Shown one piece after another: positions 48,050 to 61,612 of a stretch of 64,000 nucleotides of DNA. The DNA comes from Nepenthes gracilis (taxonomy: Eukaryota; Streptophyta; Magnoliopsida; Caryophyllales; Nepenthaceae). Position 1 is the stretch's first letter. The number at the start of each line of letters is the position of its first letter. A program made the translations under genes and the position numbers. Location: the NCBI GenBank assembly GCA_033239525.1, contig BSYO01000030.1, positions 11,925,030 through 11,989,029 on the forward strand. Reading direction: 5' to 3'. Under the pieces are notes generated by a model. It was given only the letters and a program-made list of their open reading frames with translations. It had not been told where the DNA came from and did no database searches.

Positions 48050-51000
48050 ATGATGAACGCTGAGGATCAAAGAGTAACCATGGACATTGTTCCACCCACC
48101 TCTGAGCACCTGTGTTACGTCGGCTGCAACTTCTGTAACACTGTTCTTGCGGTAACTAATAGATATACGCATTGATCTGCACTTTGATTTTCAGACCTGG
48201 CAGCTAGCTGTTCTCTTCTCCTCCATAGAAGCAGCCTACTTTTGCATGTGTTTATGTTATCAATCTATCAAAAAACATCATACCATGTTTGCTTTGAGCC
48301 ATTGAAGAGTGGCACAGAGTTGCCGATGGTGCGTAGAAACTGTATGCTTGCATGAGTAATGCACCGAGGATGATCTTTAGTTCTTATCATATCACTTTTT
48401 AGATCAGTTTCAAGCGATATAAGCCCCAGTACAATCTTGATTTTGTCTATTCTTTTTTACTTTTTGATGGAAAATTTGACGAATCTTGATTTTGTCCATT
48501 CTTTTTAGATTACACTATTATAGATTCAAGACATTCAAACAATCTCTTTGAATCGTGCAAACTCTCCCCACCGGAACATAGTTGTCTAGCTTAATACCAG
48601 AAAAGAAAACTCTTATTTCAGAAAGGGAGTTGGAAAGATTGTGGAGGAGGGCTAAGAACCCTAATTATACCGATTACAGAAACCGGAAATAAACCTGAAT
48701 GTTCTCTTTTGCTTCTTTTGTTTCTGAAAACAATGGAAAAACAGTTTTATGTGATACAGAATTCTCTTTCTGAACTAAACATGCAGCCACTCCTTATTAA
48801 TAGCTTTCAGTGATGATGATTAATGACAAAACCCAGCTTGCTATCGTCCTTCCGAAATGTAGCTTGTTTTGGGGTTGTTGACATCGCAGGTTGCGATTCC
48901 ATGCAAGCGGTTGCTGGAGACGGTGACGGTGAAATGTGGGCACTGCAGCAACCTCTCCTTCCTTAGCACAAGGCCCCCACCGCAAGGTCAATGCCTTGGC
49001 CATCAACTTAGCCTCCAGGTTTGTATTTGAGGGAGAGATCCTACTCCGCGAAACATTCTATATGAATTGGTTTCTTTTTTTGGTTAAAAGTGTTTAAATT
49101 TAGTATTTCCTATTATCATCAAGATTTCGTTCAGGGTTCTTCTATACTTGATACGCAATTGATCTTCTCCTCTATGTCTCGGGCACTGCACCACATCAAG
49201 ATTTGGATGTAAAATTAATAACTTATATATTGTATTTAAAAAAATTGATAGCAAATACTTTTTATATATATATATATGAACCTTTAGATTTATAATCTCA
49301 AAATGAGGCCAACGGATTGCACCTTGAAGGTGAGTTACAATCCCCTGAAACTCTATAAAGATTTTGTTTATATATTGGGAAACTCTTGAAAAAGGTGTCA
49401 TAAATAATGCCTTTATTTAGCATGTATCTTATGTCTTTATCACAAAAGTCTTAGTTATGAACGATGTCTTTTTTAAGGTATATAGAAAAGTCTAAGTCTA
49501 AAATTTTTATCAATATCAGTTTATTAAAGTTTATATTTTCAGTGTAAATGTCAATATTTATTTATATGTCTTAAAATTTTTTTATTTGTAAAACATTTGT
49601 GTGTCACGTGAGAAAAATTTGTTCCTTTATAGATTTAAAGCGTTGATTAATCACGTATCTATATAATATCAATAATATTTTGAGAAATTAGGGTTTCAAA
49701 AATAGGCCCATCACCACTTGATTAATTCAGAAAGCTTTTGTACCATTCTAAGAAATAAACAAACCTAAAAATATTAATTAAAAAAAAAAGATTAAAGAAC
49801 TTCGTAATAATAAATTTGTTAATAAAATTCAGCTATAAATTAATTTTTTTTTATAAATTTGAAGAGGATAATCCAAGTTATTTATTTATTTATTTTGGAT
49901 AATACTACTTGTACATTCATTTTTACAGCTATTTATAACAAAATTATTATTTTTGATATGATAAGAGAAAAATAAATAAACTAAAAATTAAAAAGTATAT
50001 GAACTATGCATATTATTGATAATTTTAATATAATGAGATATTCAATTAAATATATAAATAATATTTATCATTTATTTTAATGCTAGGGTTTCAATTTCTC
50101 TGAAAAACTGCCGGTCTGCGGTGAAAACAGTAAGAAGGGCTCGTCGTCGTCGTCATCGTCGTCCACATCGAGCGAGCCAGTCTCCCCAACGGCTCCATTT
50201 GTTGTCAAACGTATTACTTCTTCACACTTTCAGTCATAACAATTATTTATTTACTGAATCATCATTTGTTAAATATAAAGAATTAAACGATAATTAGGAG
50301 ATGATTATTTCCTTAATATTATTCTGACAAAATTTCTGGGTAATTTATATCTGATTTTGCAGCTCCTGAGAAGAAACACAGACTTCCCTCTGCTTACAAT
50401 CGCTTCATGAAGTAAGACTGATTATAAACCCTTGAATTTACGGGGTTTTTTTTTTTTTCAAATCAAATAATTAATAAATTTTATTACTGATTATTCTGCT
50501 AAATTAATAAAAAAATAATAAATTCTAATTAATGAAATTGTGAAGGGAGGAGATACAGCGCATCAAAGCAGCCAATCCAGAGATACCACACCGAGAAGCT
50601 TTCAGTGCCGCTGCCAAGAATGTAAGTTGATTAACGGTGAGGATTAACTTATCATATGATTTAGAATCATTAATCATCTCTCTAACAAGCATTTTGGATC
50701 TACAGATGTAGATTCTCTCCCAAAATTAGAATTTATTTTAAAAAATAGTATATTTTTTTGTTATTTATTTTAAAATATTGCAATATCCAAATACCAATTC
50801 TATAGGTAAAAAAACTATTTATATATTTTTCTTAGTTTTTCCCATTATGCTTAAATCTCAGTGATTGGATTAAAATCTAAGGGATTGGGAGCTACGAAGC
50901 AGTGTCATCTTTTAATGTATAAAATAAATAAATTAGTACGAAATTGAGTGATTCTAGAATAATATTACCTTTGATTAGTGCATAAGAATGCCATAAAATC

Positions 51001-51756
51001 TAAAATATAAAAATTAATTTAACAAAATCCTTCGGAAATATCTATTTATGTTTTATTTTAGTGTGGAATAATAAAATTTTCCTTCCCAAAAAACCAAAGA
51101 AAAATCTGTAAAAAGTAATATAAAACGTTGTAGATTCAATAAATAAGGAACTTAATTATACATCAATAACTTAGTATAACTTAAACCAAAAAAATATACA
51201 TTTTTTTAATTATTTTTTACAATTTTCTTACTTATAATTTTACACGATTTTACTTCCCCATATTAAGATTAAACTGTTAAGATTAAACAAACACTGAATT
51301 AATGATAATATCAGAGGAATTAATATGATCTTAAACCGTACGTTAACATATAATTTCTCTTGCCAATGACTACATTTTATTTACATTTTCTTTTTGTTAA
51401 CAAATTGTTATCAGTGGGCACGATACATTCCGAATCCAACTGGTGCGGCCGGGAGCAGTAAAAATTAATGGTAATATCATTGTTGCTTGATTTATGCAGA
51501 TTCATGATTGATACGAATTATTGAGTTCCTCTATGACTCTTCTCTAATTATATATTTCTTCAATCAGTAATAATGTGTTTTTTTTTTTTAGATGACAATT
51601 ACAATTATCATAATTTAAGTTCTTTGATTATCCTAAAATATAAATGTGTTCGATGCAGGAGTTAATGAAGCATCGTCTTCAGCTCATCGGGCTATGTATG
51701 GTGGTGGTGCGTTACTGGAGACCGCTAGATTGCCTTTGCTATGTTGCTTTGATTAA
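48050..51756 (+). CDS. CRC: CRABS CLAW, YABBY-family transcription factor
   Basis: Exons: 48050-48151, 48890-49018, 50087-50210, 50363-50411, 50546-50621, 51415-51457, 51659-51756, all with GT-AG introns and consistent phases; 206 residues. If exon 6 is read through instead, a TAA at 51466-51468 gives 177 residues. Domains: C2C2 zinc finger (CNFC in exon 1, CGHC in exon 2), the CRC-type linker KKGSSSSSSSSTSSEPVSP, then the YABBY domain from PEKKHRLPSAYNRFM through IPHREAFSAAAKNWARYIPN. The Ser-run linker and this YABBY domain mark CRABS CLAW rather than other YABBY groups. CRC acts in the nucleus in carpel polarity, floral meristem termination and nectary formation. The Arg usual in YVRC is Gly here (YVGC). 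Seven exons match the known Arabidopsis gene structure. All essential parts are present, so the gene looks functional. Confidence 0.93.
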
Positions 51757-54700
51757 GCTTCTAAGTAATTAATTGCCACAAAAACATTTAACTTCTGATG
51801 TCTAATACTTTTTATGTTTGATCTCATTTTGATTAATGATGGATTAGCTGCAGTCCAACAGTTTAGATCTTGTGGGGTGGGTTTTTTCTTATTGATTTAT
51901 TAGAAGTGGTGATATCATGCATATAAGTAAAAGGTTTCTTTCTCTATTTGTGATATAAATTCAAAAATAAGATCATACGGAATGGGATTAGAGACCAATG
52001 TGTCTAAATTCTTCCCTAAAATGAATAATATCTAAAATGAAAAAGGGCTCAACCTAAAAAATAAACAATTATGTGTTTTGCAAAAATCTACACTTGTACC
52101 CGGATGTACAACATAACTACATATTCACTTAGGGTTATATTGTACGGAAAAATCATTTCATATTAGTTGAGTAAACGAGGAACATTTTGCTTAGAAGTAG
52201 TAAGGATTTATTCTCCATTTGAGATATTTTTTTAGTGAGAGATCATATGGATGGGGATTACAGACCAATGCATTTCATCCCTTTTCAAAGCAAACAGTAC
52301 ATTGAACATGAAATGACTCAACCTTAAAGCTCAATAGATCTGAATCTTATGAGTTTTATTCTCCCAGTTCACAAATAGGGCACATTTTGAATCTATGTTG
52401 CAGTATCTTTGATTGGCGCTAAGAGAATTTTCTGAAAATTAAATAATTATTAATAGAAATAAGTATTGTCTGAATGATAAATATTATTTTCTAAGATGAA
52501 AAGACCATCATAGAAGCTCGCCGACCAGAGCAATGGCAGCAATGAACCAATTGGCGAGCTGGGCTAGCACGGCCTTCCGCATTGATCCATGTTTACCACT
52601 GGTGTTGATCGGCATGGACGACAAGGGCGGGCAAAGGCGGTTGTAGTTGATGATTAGTACCCACATTTGGCATTATTAAAATAAACATAATTGTTACTTA
52701 AGTTTAATTATTTTTATTTTTATGATGATAAATATTCTTTAATAATTTTTATTCATATCATCACATTCTTTTCTGCCTTCCTAACATGTTGTTGTCATGC
52801 AAGGTGAGGAATATTATGGGAAAATTAATTCTTTCTCATTGAGGGTGCCCATGGTAACATCGCAATATCAATTTATTAAGGTGAATCACTCTCCAAGTAA
52901 GGTTCATGGCCGATTTAATATTCATGCAATAGATTGTTCAAACGAAATAGAATTAAAAAAAACTTGCATAATGTTTTTGAGAGATTTTATTCTTGAAGAA
53001 TCTTGATAGAATGTTTCATAAAATATTTGAGCAAGCTGTCGATTGAACAAAACACTGGAAGAATGATGGTTTTGTGGGATTGATTTCAAATTAACTTCCA
53101 TTCAAACATAAACTTTTCTGTAAGATTTTGTGTGGCAGATGTTGTGCAAAATGTTTTTAGAATGGTGGTATTATATTTTTAGGATATACTACGGGATTTC
53201 ATTTGAAACACTTTTGAGTAGTGAAAAGAGGGGGAAGTGTTGGGGAGAGACAATTAAAATTTTATCACACACAAAGTCGAGAATGAATTTTTATAAAAAT
53301 CAATTATCAAATCCTTTGTCTGAATTTTTTATTAAAAAATAATAAATAGCAATTGCAAAAAAAAAAATGAAAATAAAAAACATAAACTCTATGGAAACCT
53401 TTATAAACAAAAGATAAAAACTATTAACAGTATAAGTGAGTTTAGTTACAATAAAATTATAACAGACTATGTTCTTAGACCCATCATTAATTATAATTAT
53501 AATATATTATCTTTTAAATATCAATTTATCCAATAAACAAACCATTAACCCATTGAACATAAACTTATCTTGATAATACCATAATCATTTATATATAAAC
53601 AACAACACAATATATATGAGATCCAAATATATTATTATTTCAGCTGTAACTCTAACACCAAACTATATAATATGACGTTAGTTTTTATTAAGAAAAAATT
53701 CCTATTAAATCAATTATATATTAATTTACAAAAATAATAAACATACTTAAAATTTATCCATTAGAAACTGATTTCATTATTGAAATATACTATTCATTAC
53801 ACATGTCAACTACCATATATAGTTAACATACAACTAATACTAAACTATACAATATCATACTAAATATTAAAACTATCCAAAACTCCACATCAATTCCATC
53901 ACAGTTTACAATTAAAATCAAATTAAAACTAACAATTAATACAGTGTATACTATCCAAAAATCATTAAGTTAGTAAAAATAATAGTTCTAGAGGTTTAAA
54001 CTAAGTCCTTCTATTTTCACTCCTACTCATCAGGTAAGAATTCGTATGAATCATCTGAATAATTAATAAAATAATAAGAAGTGGGCCAAATATTTAATTA
54101 GGCACTATACATAAAAAAAAAAAATATATATATATATATAATCTTAGAATCATATCGTAGGAGGTAGAGATTGTATAAGATAGAATAAGATAAATATGAA
54201 TGCAATCTCTTAATTTCTTATCTTATTATTTTCTTACCATTAATCATCAAAACATATTTCTTATTCTTATATGTTCTTATCTGTTAAAATATACTTAAAA
54301 TTTACTTATCTTTGGAGATCAGAACCAGTAAACCTTATCAATTAAAAGAGCAATTAATCAAAATCTGGATTGTATTTGTTCTTACACAATAAAAGGTCTT
54401 TGCGTTCTTATTTAAAACTCAGAGGCGGACCGTCTACCTATATTCCTATAGATAGAGCCAAATGTCGTTTCTTAACCCCACAGATTATAGTGTCAAACGA
54501 TAATCTTTCATCGTAATATCTTAGAGTATGTCAGAATATACTACCCGCTGAATCATAATCATTAGTCCAATTTTTTTTACTTTTATTACTTAAGAAAAAT
54601 TCTACACATTACTTCTTAATCTTAGTTCTCACCTTTTTGAAGAATGCTTCATACGTTTCTTATCATAACAGAATTGTAAAGTTCTCTTATTCTTTTTCAC

Positions 54701-56470
54701 AATATCAGGTACAGTTTTATCATATCAATTCATAAATATAAAATTTTGATAAAAATACATGTTGTAGAAATTTATAAATTATTTTTATAAATTTAATAAC
54801 TATGTATTGCACAATTAAATATGCGGTATATTATTATTATGTACAAATAACGTATAATATTTTAAAATTCACAATTATGAAGTATAAACATGTAAGAATT
54901 ATTTTTGTACCTTTAAATATGAAGAGAATTTTAAGATAATACACATAATTATTATACAGGTAATTAAACGAAAGTTCTTAATAAATTTTACTATAAAATT
55001 ATAGAAGATCGATAAATATGTATATTTTTTATATTTTTATTTTAAAATCTTAGTTTGGATGAGTATTAGAACAATAATACTCGAAAAGAATAGAAATAAA
55101 TCACAACGAAGGAAAGAGGAAGCTAAATGTGCACTTACCTTCATCTGATACACCGAAATTCTTATTTCAAACGTCTCGAATTAAGCTATTCAGAAATTTT
55201 CTCCATTTTCTCTCTCTTCTTCTCTATCCTTCAGCCTTTCTCTCTTTATTTTCTCTCTCTTTAAACTATTCCACCCCTTGAAAAACGGCAGAACTGATCC
55301 TCGACTGACTTTTATAACAAATCCATACTCGAGCATAGAACTACTAGAATTCGTGCCTATTGGGGCGCCCAGGGGTTCCCGATACTAGAATTAGAGCATA
55401 CTAGGGCACTCAAGTGTGCAGCAAACGCAACCGGCCCTATCTGTAGTACCTAAGCTGGATACACAACTCCCTGGTTTACACCTTTTTTTCCTTTAGATCT
55501 TATTTTTCGCGTCCTTTGATTTTAATTTTAGTTATATTATCTTAATTAATATCAATTAATATAAGTTAAAATTTAATTCTTACAAAAACCCACCAAAATT
55601 CCTTCAAATTTACTACTAAATTGTGGCAAAACAAGAAAAGATCACTAACAGAGAAAATACAAAGAAATCATTGGTACAAATGCTTAAAACAAAGACTAAA
55701 ACACATTCCTAAAAATGATAAATAAAAGATAAAATGAAATGCCCAAAAAACTTCTCATTTCTTTCTTATTTGTCTATCTCAAATCATTGCTCATAAATAT
55801 ATTTAGATAACTTACACCCTTCATTTTCAAAATAAATCAAAACTGTCATAAAAATAAGATTGAAGTTTGAATGTTGGAGATTGACGTTCAAATATCAATG
55901 AGAAAATTTTATTGAGCAATTTATATATTTATTTGCATGATTTTTATATATATATATTTTCACAATATTTTATAGCTGACAATCGATAAGAGGTTTAAGA
56001 GTTAATTTCTACTACGTCGATTGCATATTTTTTTATTTCTAGGGAATCCCAACAGGGAGGAAAGGTTTGGGAGGTGCTGCTACAACCTTGAGACCGTCTT
56101 TTCAAAGAAATTTTTAAGTATTCGGTTTTATTTATTGTATAAAATAGCTCACAAATTAGGTCTGCCATTTTATACGTTGAATTAAAAAACTCCAATAGGT
56201 AAAAATTAAATGTTAAAAAATACTCTCTAAAGAGATTTTTTTAATTACTTTTCAAATATTAGATCAAATACCAATGAATGTTCATATTTTTTAAAACATT
56301 CATCATCCAATCAGTTGCTTAATATGACCCTTCAAAGAAGCACACTTCTAGAATTGTAGAGAAAAAAAAAAAACCCATTAGAACAATCCAATGTGTGAGG
56401 CTCCTTATATCATAAGTAATGACAATATTAGATATATATAGTTTTACTTATGTAATATAAAATGATTGTT
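51757..56470. other. AT-rich intergenic and repeat sequence, no gene seen
   Basis: Contains a small GC-richer patch at 52510-52650, unrecognised on both strands, and short open frames at 52797-53342 without family resemblance. From about 53400 to 55580 it looks like the LTR-like repeat (a block like 40780-41050 at 54350-54620, CT-rich tract at 55200-55260, end ...AATTCTTACA). No reliable left boundary was found. Confidence 0.45.
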
Positions 56471-56475
56471 TTTAA

Positions 56476-57407
56476 TGCATCTTGGATCCGAGCCTTGGAC
56501 GGATTCGGGTTCAGTTGCTCATTGGACTTGTTTCTAATGCGTCTTCATCCTGTGCGCTTTGAATCTTACATACCATAATAGAAGACGAGAAATTAGAGAA
56601 AAACAGTGAAACTTGCTTTTCGATTTATCCTCCGACACTCAAATTAATAATCTATCTTCTAAGATGAAAGTAAAAATGGAATATGCTTGAATGAATGGTG
56701 GGAAGAGACTTTGTGAATCTAAATCGAATGTGCACTCGTCGTAGAGTGGCATAACTTGTAGTGCACTCGTGGAGAGCGGCTTCTATGACTATTGGGTTCA
56801 TTGGGAACGGGTAGTGGAAAAGAAAATAGTAATGGGTTGCTTGAGAGATGGAATACTTGTGCGAATTCAAGTATTCCAGAGAATGTGCCTTTGGAGTGTG
56901 TCCTCAGGGCTTTTTATAGCCGTCGAGTCTCACCGACTTTCTTAGGTGGCAAAGCGGGCTGCCAACCGTTTGAGGGGATCATTTTCATCCCTCGTAAAGA
57001 TGCAAGTGCCATTTGAAGTTATAACAGTCGGGAAGGAAGATTTCTTCCTCTGCGGAGATGTGGCACACCGTGAATGCTGAAACTTCTGTTGTGAGTCGTG
57101 TGCTGACTTGAGGGCTTTCTTTTCGAGATGTGCACTGCTGTGGGGGCTTCAGTTGTAGAAGACGTTGCCACCTAAGGAGATTTCCCGCATCACGTCCAAT
57201 TAGAGCAAATGACCGTTGCATATAGGAAAGGGCTCGTGGGTCGATTTTGGTTTGGGCTGCATCTGTTTTGAGCTGCATCCAGCTGCTTGAGAACTTTCTT
57301 CGGTCAATTGGGGAGTTAACCGTCCTTTGGGCCAATGAGCTGCAATACTTTCTGGGCCGCTCACTTCTTAGACCGGCCCACTTTAGTCATCAATGAATCA
57401 AATAACA
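56476..57407 (-). mobile_element. Tat-type LTR or LTR fragment
   Basis: On the - strand it opens TGTTATTTGATTC, has a good TATA box (GGCTATAAAAAGCCC, about 56915-56930), and then TTAATTTGAGTGTCGGAGG, the same R-U5 word as in the solo LTRs at 5697 and 18999. The end is uncertain (GATGCA at 56476 is one option) and no target duplication was found. The open frames across it are not genes. Confidence 0.55.
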
Positions 57408-58140
57408 TCTTAACAAAAAGCATCAGGTGTTATAGTATTATTTTGCTTAAGATATTAGTTGTCTCTTATGAATGAATATAAACAGGTTATAGTAAAATTT
57501 CTTGATAATATAATAAAATATTATTTGACTGTAATTTATATTATCAAAATTAAACTTTTAAGTTCCAATGAATTCAGAATTATTTATCATTGAAAAATTA
57601 TTTTTTTCATGTAAATAAATTATAGAATTTTTGATTTAAAATTATGTTTATAAAGTTTCTAGTTTCTCCTTAAATATAAACTATAAACGTCGATTTATAA
57701 ATAAATATGATATAATAAAGACATATCTAAGTGAAAATAGTTAAAAATTAAATTAGTTAAAATAGTAGCTAAAAATTAAGTTAGTTGAAAGACCAAAAGC
57801 CATAAAAATATCTTCAAAATCCTACGTGCATGCCACATTCACAACACAGAGATCCGACATTTATACACTGACTAATTTCTTCAGAATAAATGCGTCTGTT
57901 GCGTCATTTTTAAACAATCATATCTATTTGTAACGCTTTTAAAAGGACATGCATATTCAAATCAAACTCTATTCACTAATCATATTAATTTAAATAATTA
58001 TATTTGTCTAAACTATCATAAATATTCAAAATTTTCTCCTTTTATTTTGGAAACATCCTACCAACACTATGGCCCAATGGCTTCATAACCATTAGCATAC
58101 GAGTCAAAATGCATCAATAAAAACAACAATTTGAATACTT
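57408..58140. other. AT-rich sequence downstream of the SPL pseudogene, no gene seen
   Basis: Low-complexity AT-rich sequence. It may include the 3' end of the pseudogene's old transcript. Confidence 0.5.
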
Positions 58141-59229
58141 ATTATCACGTAATTTGCAATCTTCATTCCCCATGAGAATGATAGTAAGTGCCAAAGCCAT
58201 TATTAACCTGCGTTGTTGCTGTTTAGCCTTTGTTCGATGCTCCACCCTTTCTAGTTGTGATGACAATTGCAGCAAATCAACCATTGTGTCGTGCCTTGAA
58301 GAACCAAAAGACTGCAGTTCATGAAATCCGATGCACTCAAATCACCACAGCCCAGGACCTTGATGCATCGACTGTAGCTCCAAGCATATCTGTTGATGCA
58401 TTCTGAGATTGAGTAGACAGAAGAGAGAAAGCACAGAGTTTGAAGCACTTGATACACCTTCAATTTCATTTGCTGTAATCCCAGCCATGCCGTCTCTTGC
58501 CCCTGAAGAAACAGCAACCGTTGTCTCCCCTGTGCCATGTATATCAAGGAAGGAATTTGAGATTATGGTTCCATAGTCGATTTTGATATGTTTACTATGA
58601 TTAAGAATAGGAATACCAATATCAACTGGGGAAAGGAAGAATGCCCCTTTTAACAAGGAAATCAAGAAATCTGATACCTGCCAAATGTAACATATAATTG
58701 AACCGTTAATGTGCTTGAAGTGAATAAATATCTATGAAAAATACTCCTCTTATTGCAAATTTACTGTAATTCTACAAATTTCTTTATTATTTTTTCTGTT
58801 GACTGGGCCCATAAAATAAGCGTTATATTATCATTTTGTGTTATATAGTGATCACCGGTTATAGTTGAGGAAATAACTTCTTACTTAATGTAAGATAAAG
58901 CCGTAAGGTATGGAATAGACCTAAAATGATCTAACCTTTCCCAAGATCTTCTCATGGAGGGAGCTTTGTGTACCATATTGTCCTTTTCATATGAAATGGC
59001 AAAGAAATATAGCCGATCAAACCGGCCATGTCTGACCTTGATGCATGAGTAAACGTCAAGTTCTATGCTATAAGCCCCTGCAGACATAAGCCCTCCATTT
59101 TATATTGACACCTAACTCATTCATTCTCTTTGGCAAAGTAAACCATCTCATAAAAAGCCACAGCAGCTTATCATTTTTTATAATCACAACGGCCTATTGT
59201 TGACTGACTTTCTTTCTCATAACCCCGCC

Positions 59230-59470
59230 CCCCAAAAAATTGATATTGGTAGTGTTTAAATTAATATCAGACATATCAAATAATACGTACGGTGATGAAT
59301 ATATTGGAAGAAAAAAACTTTAAAATCGTAAGCAGGCAAAACCATATCTGCCGATATTTTAATATCAGCCAATATATCGTTGATATTCTAATATAACAAG
59401 ACATTTTGCAATAACAAGAAATATTGGTATCGAGGGATATATCGGTCGAAATTGACATCTAACAAAACTC
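59230..59470. repeat. TATCGGCCGATA-type dispersed repeat, copy 3
   Basis: Inside the SPL pseudogene's non-coding part. Shares AAACTTTAAAATCGTAAGC, GGCAAAA and TGCCGATATTTTAATATC-like words with 13440-13690. A further degenerate stretch lies at 60050-60170. Confidence 0.6.
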
Positions 59471-59723
59471 ACCTGACATCTACAAAGACACTCCTCACTA
59501 TGAACTCTCATTACAAGGAGAAAAAAAAAATTAGAGATTTAAATAATTTATTGCATAAAGTTTCTTAAGAAAATTCATATTCACCAATTTGACATTTTGA
59601 GGGATTTCTTTGTCCCTAATGTCTAATTTGCTCTCACATTGTAAAATATCGGGCATACCCGAATCGAGAAGCCATCAAGGTCATTGGATAACATATCTAT
59701 AATGAAATTCAACCCCGAAATCG

Positions 59724-59726
<3 letters not shown>

Positions 59727-59758
<32 letters not shown>
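59727..59758. repeat. (TA)n microsatellite
   Basis: TA dinucleotide run of about 30 bp following TCGATATG. Confidence 0.95.
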
Positions 59759-59761
<3 letters not shown>

Positions 59762-61612
59762 TAGACTCAAGGGAAGTCATAACTGTTTAAGTGATTCACT
59801 GAAGCGTGTGGCTTACCAGATTGAGAAGCCAATTGAGGCTTCCTTTGACACTCGGTTGTGGTGTGTAAGACATTTATGACAACTGCACTTGCCACGGACA
59901 AATTCAGCAAACAAATGAAACTGAAAACCAAAATTCCAAGAGAATCACGGTGGGAAGAACAACAGTCATCCAAACAAGATGGACTAAAAATGATTTATCA
60001 TCGAAGTGACAAAGTAAGACTCTTTTTACTTTGGGAAGGATGTGTAGAAAGCATGGATGAAAATATTGGTATTGATCGCGGACATACTGCTATCAAACAT
60101 ATCGGACAAACGTATCAGTATCTAGTTTTGCAAATGGAGAAATTCATGAAATATTGGATGTTAGGAAAAATTTACGTTCTAGTTTTGCACATGGAAACCC
60201 TCATACTTGCAATGATCCAATTATGGTCAATTACAATACGACAGCACTAGCTCATTCAAACATTTAAAGCTCCCAATCAAAAGAAAAAAAAAACATCCGC
60301 AGCCTATACCTGTTTAGTTGGGAAATTTATTTTGATGCTCTCAAGAATTGGCTTCTGGAAAATGGAATATGTTCACAGAGGGAAATGCAGTGTGTTTCAA
60401 GGGGGGATAAAAGACCATTGACATGATGCCAATAAAGTAGTCAATCTGGTCTCGTGCGCAGGCAGATAAATGGCATAATTGATGATTGTGGGTCTCTTTG
60501 AAATATGGGCCATAGCTACTTGGGTAGAGGCCATTGATCATCATTTGGACCGGGTAAAGCTATAATGTGTGTTTAGGCCTTTTGATGGCTGTCATTTTCT
60601 AGGCAAGTTTTAATAGACTAACCATCATCAAGGTATAACGGTAGTGTAATATGATACTGGAGACTGACTACTAACACCACCTTCAAGATTCCCATTTTGA
60701 GTCTTTGCTTTTGTATGGCTGAAATTTAGAGCTCAAACAGCTTAGTTCATCAAGAAATCAGATTAAATACACGAAGATGTCTTATTTTCCAAGTTGCATC
60801 AACACAAACTCCCAAAATTCTGTTTCTTGTTTAGAGAAGTGCTCAAACACACTTAATGAACAGGGTGCTTCTTAACATCAAAACAGGTACAAAAAGCAAG
60901 CAGCTGGTGCACCCATCTAGCATTCAAGTTTTAAAACCCAATTAAGTACATCAGTCAAAACATATAACAGCGAGCTAAATAGACTTTATTTATGAAAAGA
61001 CTTTTTCTTCAAAAGAAGTGGGTCATAAAGCCAAAAGAAGTGATTAGAGCCCTTATAAAAATAAAAGAAAATCACGTCAAGGGATTGTAGAAGGAAAAAC
61101 AGCAAAATCCAATCCAATTTATCGTAAAAATCAGAATTTTAGGCATAACTTCTCTTTTTCTTTTTTCCTTCCAATGGGAGGAAGAGTGATGTTGAAGAAC
61201 ACCGGGCTGTAGGCATAGCAAAAAGACCATACTACCATAGTGATAAGGTAAGAGGTAGCTTCTTTGGAATGTTATAAGATATTGCAATGAAAATAGAGAG
61301 AGCAGTTTTCGGCCTATTCACACTATTCAGACAAAGAAAGATGAATATGACTCTCAACAAACTGAAAATTCACAAGATCATAAACTGATTGAAGAATTAA
61401 CCTGTTGCATTGCTAACAGAATCTTTGTTCAATGCCATTAATAATAACTTTGGCAGTCTTTGAATGAGCATCACGGACTTTGTGCCGTTTATGGAATTCT
61501 TCAGAGCAGCTAAGGTCCTTGTTGCAGCCATAGACTTGGCAATAAGGACTCTGCAGATACAAATTCTCGACTGGGCTCTCTTCACCAGCAAAGATGATAT
61601 AGCTTATGGAAA

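Noticed and set aside
48797..49006. 69-codon frame on the - strand
   Set aside because: Antisense shadow of CRABS CLAW exon 2.
52797..53342. Two 70-codon frames downstream of CRABS CLAW
   Set aside because: No family resemblance, no splice context, AT-rich.
56792..57335. Open frames of 74-116 codons on both strands
   Set aside because: They overlap a Tat-type LTR with TATA box and R-U5 words.
59858..60250. 130-codon frame on the + strand
   Set aside because: Opposite to the SPL pseudogene and partly in a degenerate TATCGG-type repeat; no known motif.
61140..61210. Possible second SBP exon (basic stretch HWKEKRKRE on the - strand)
   Set aside because: Does not match the conserved FHLL...KRSCRKRL...HN pattern of the SBP domain's second half.
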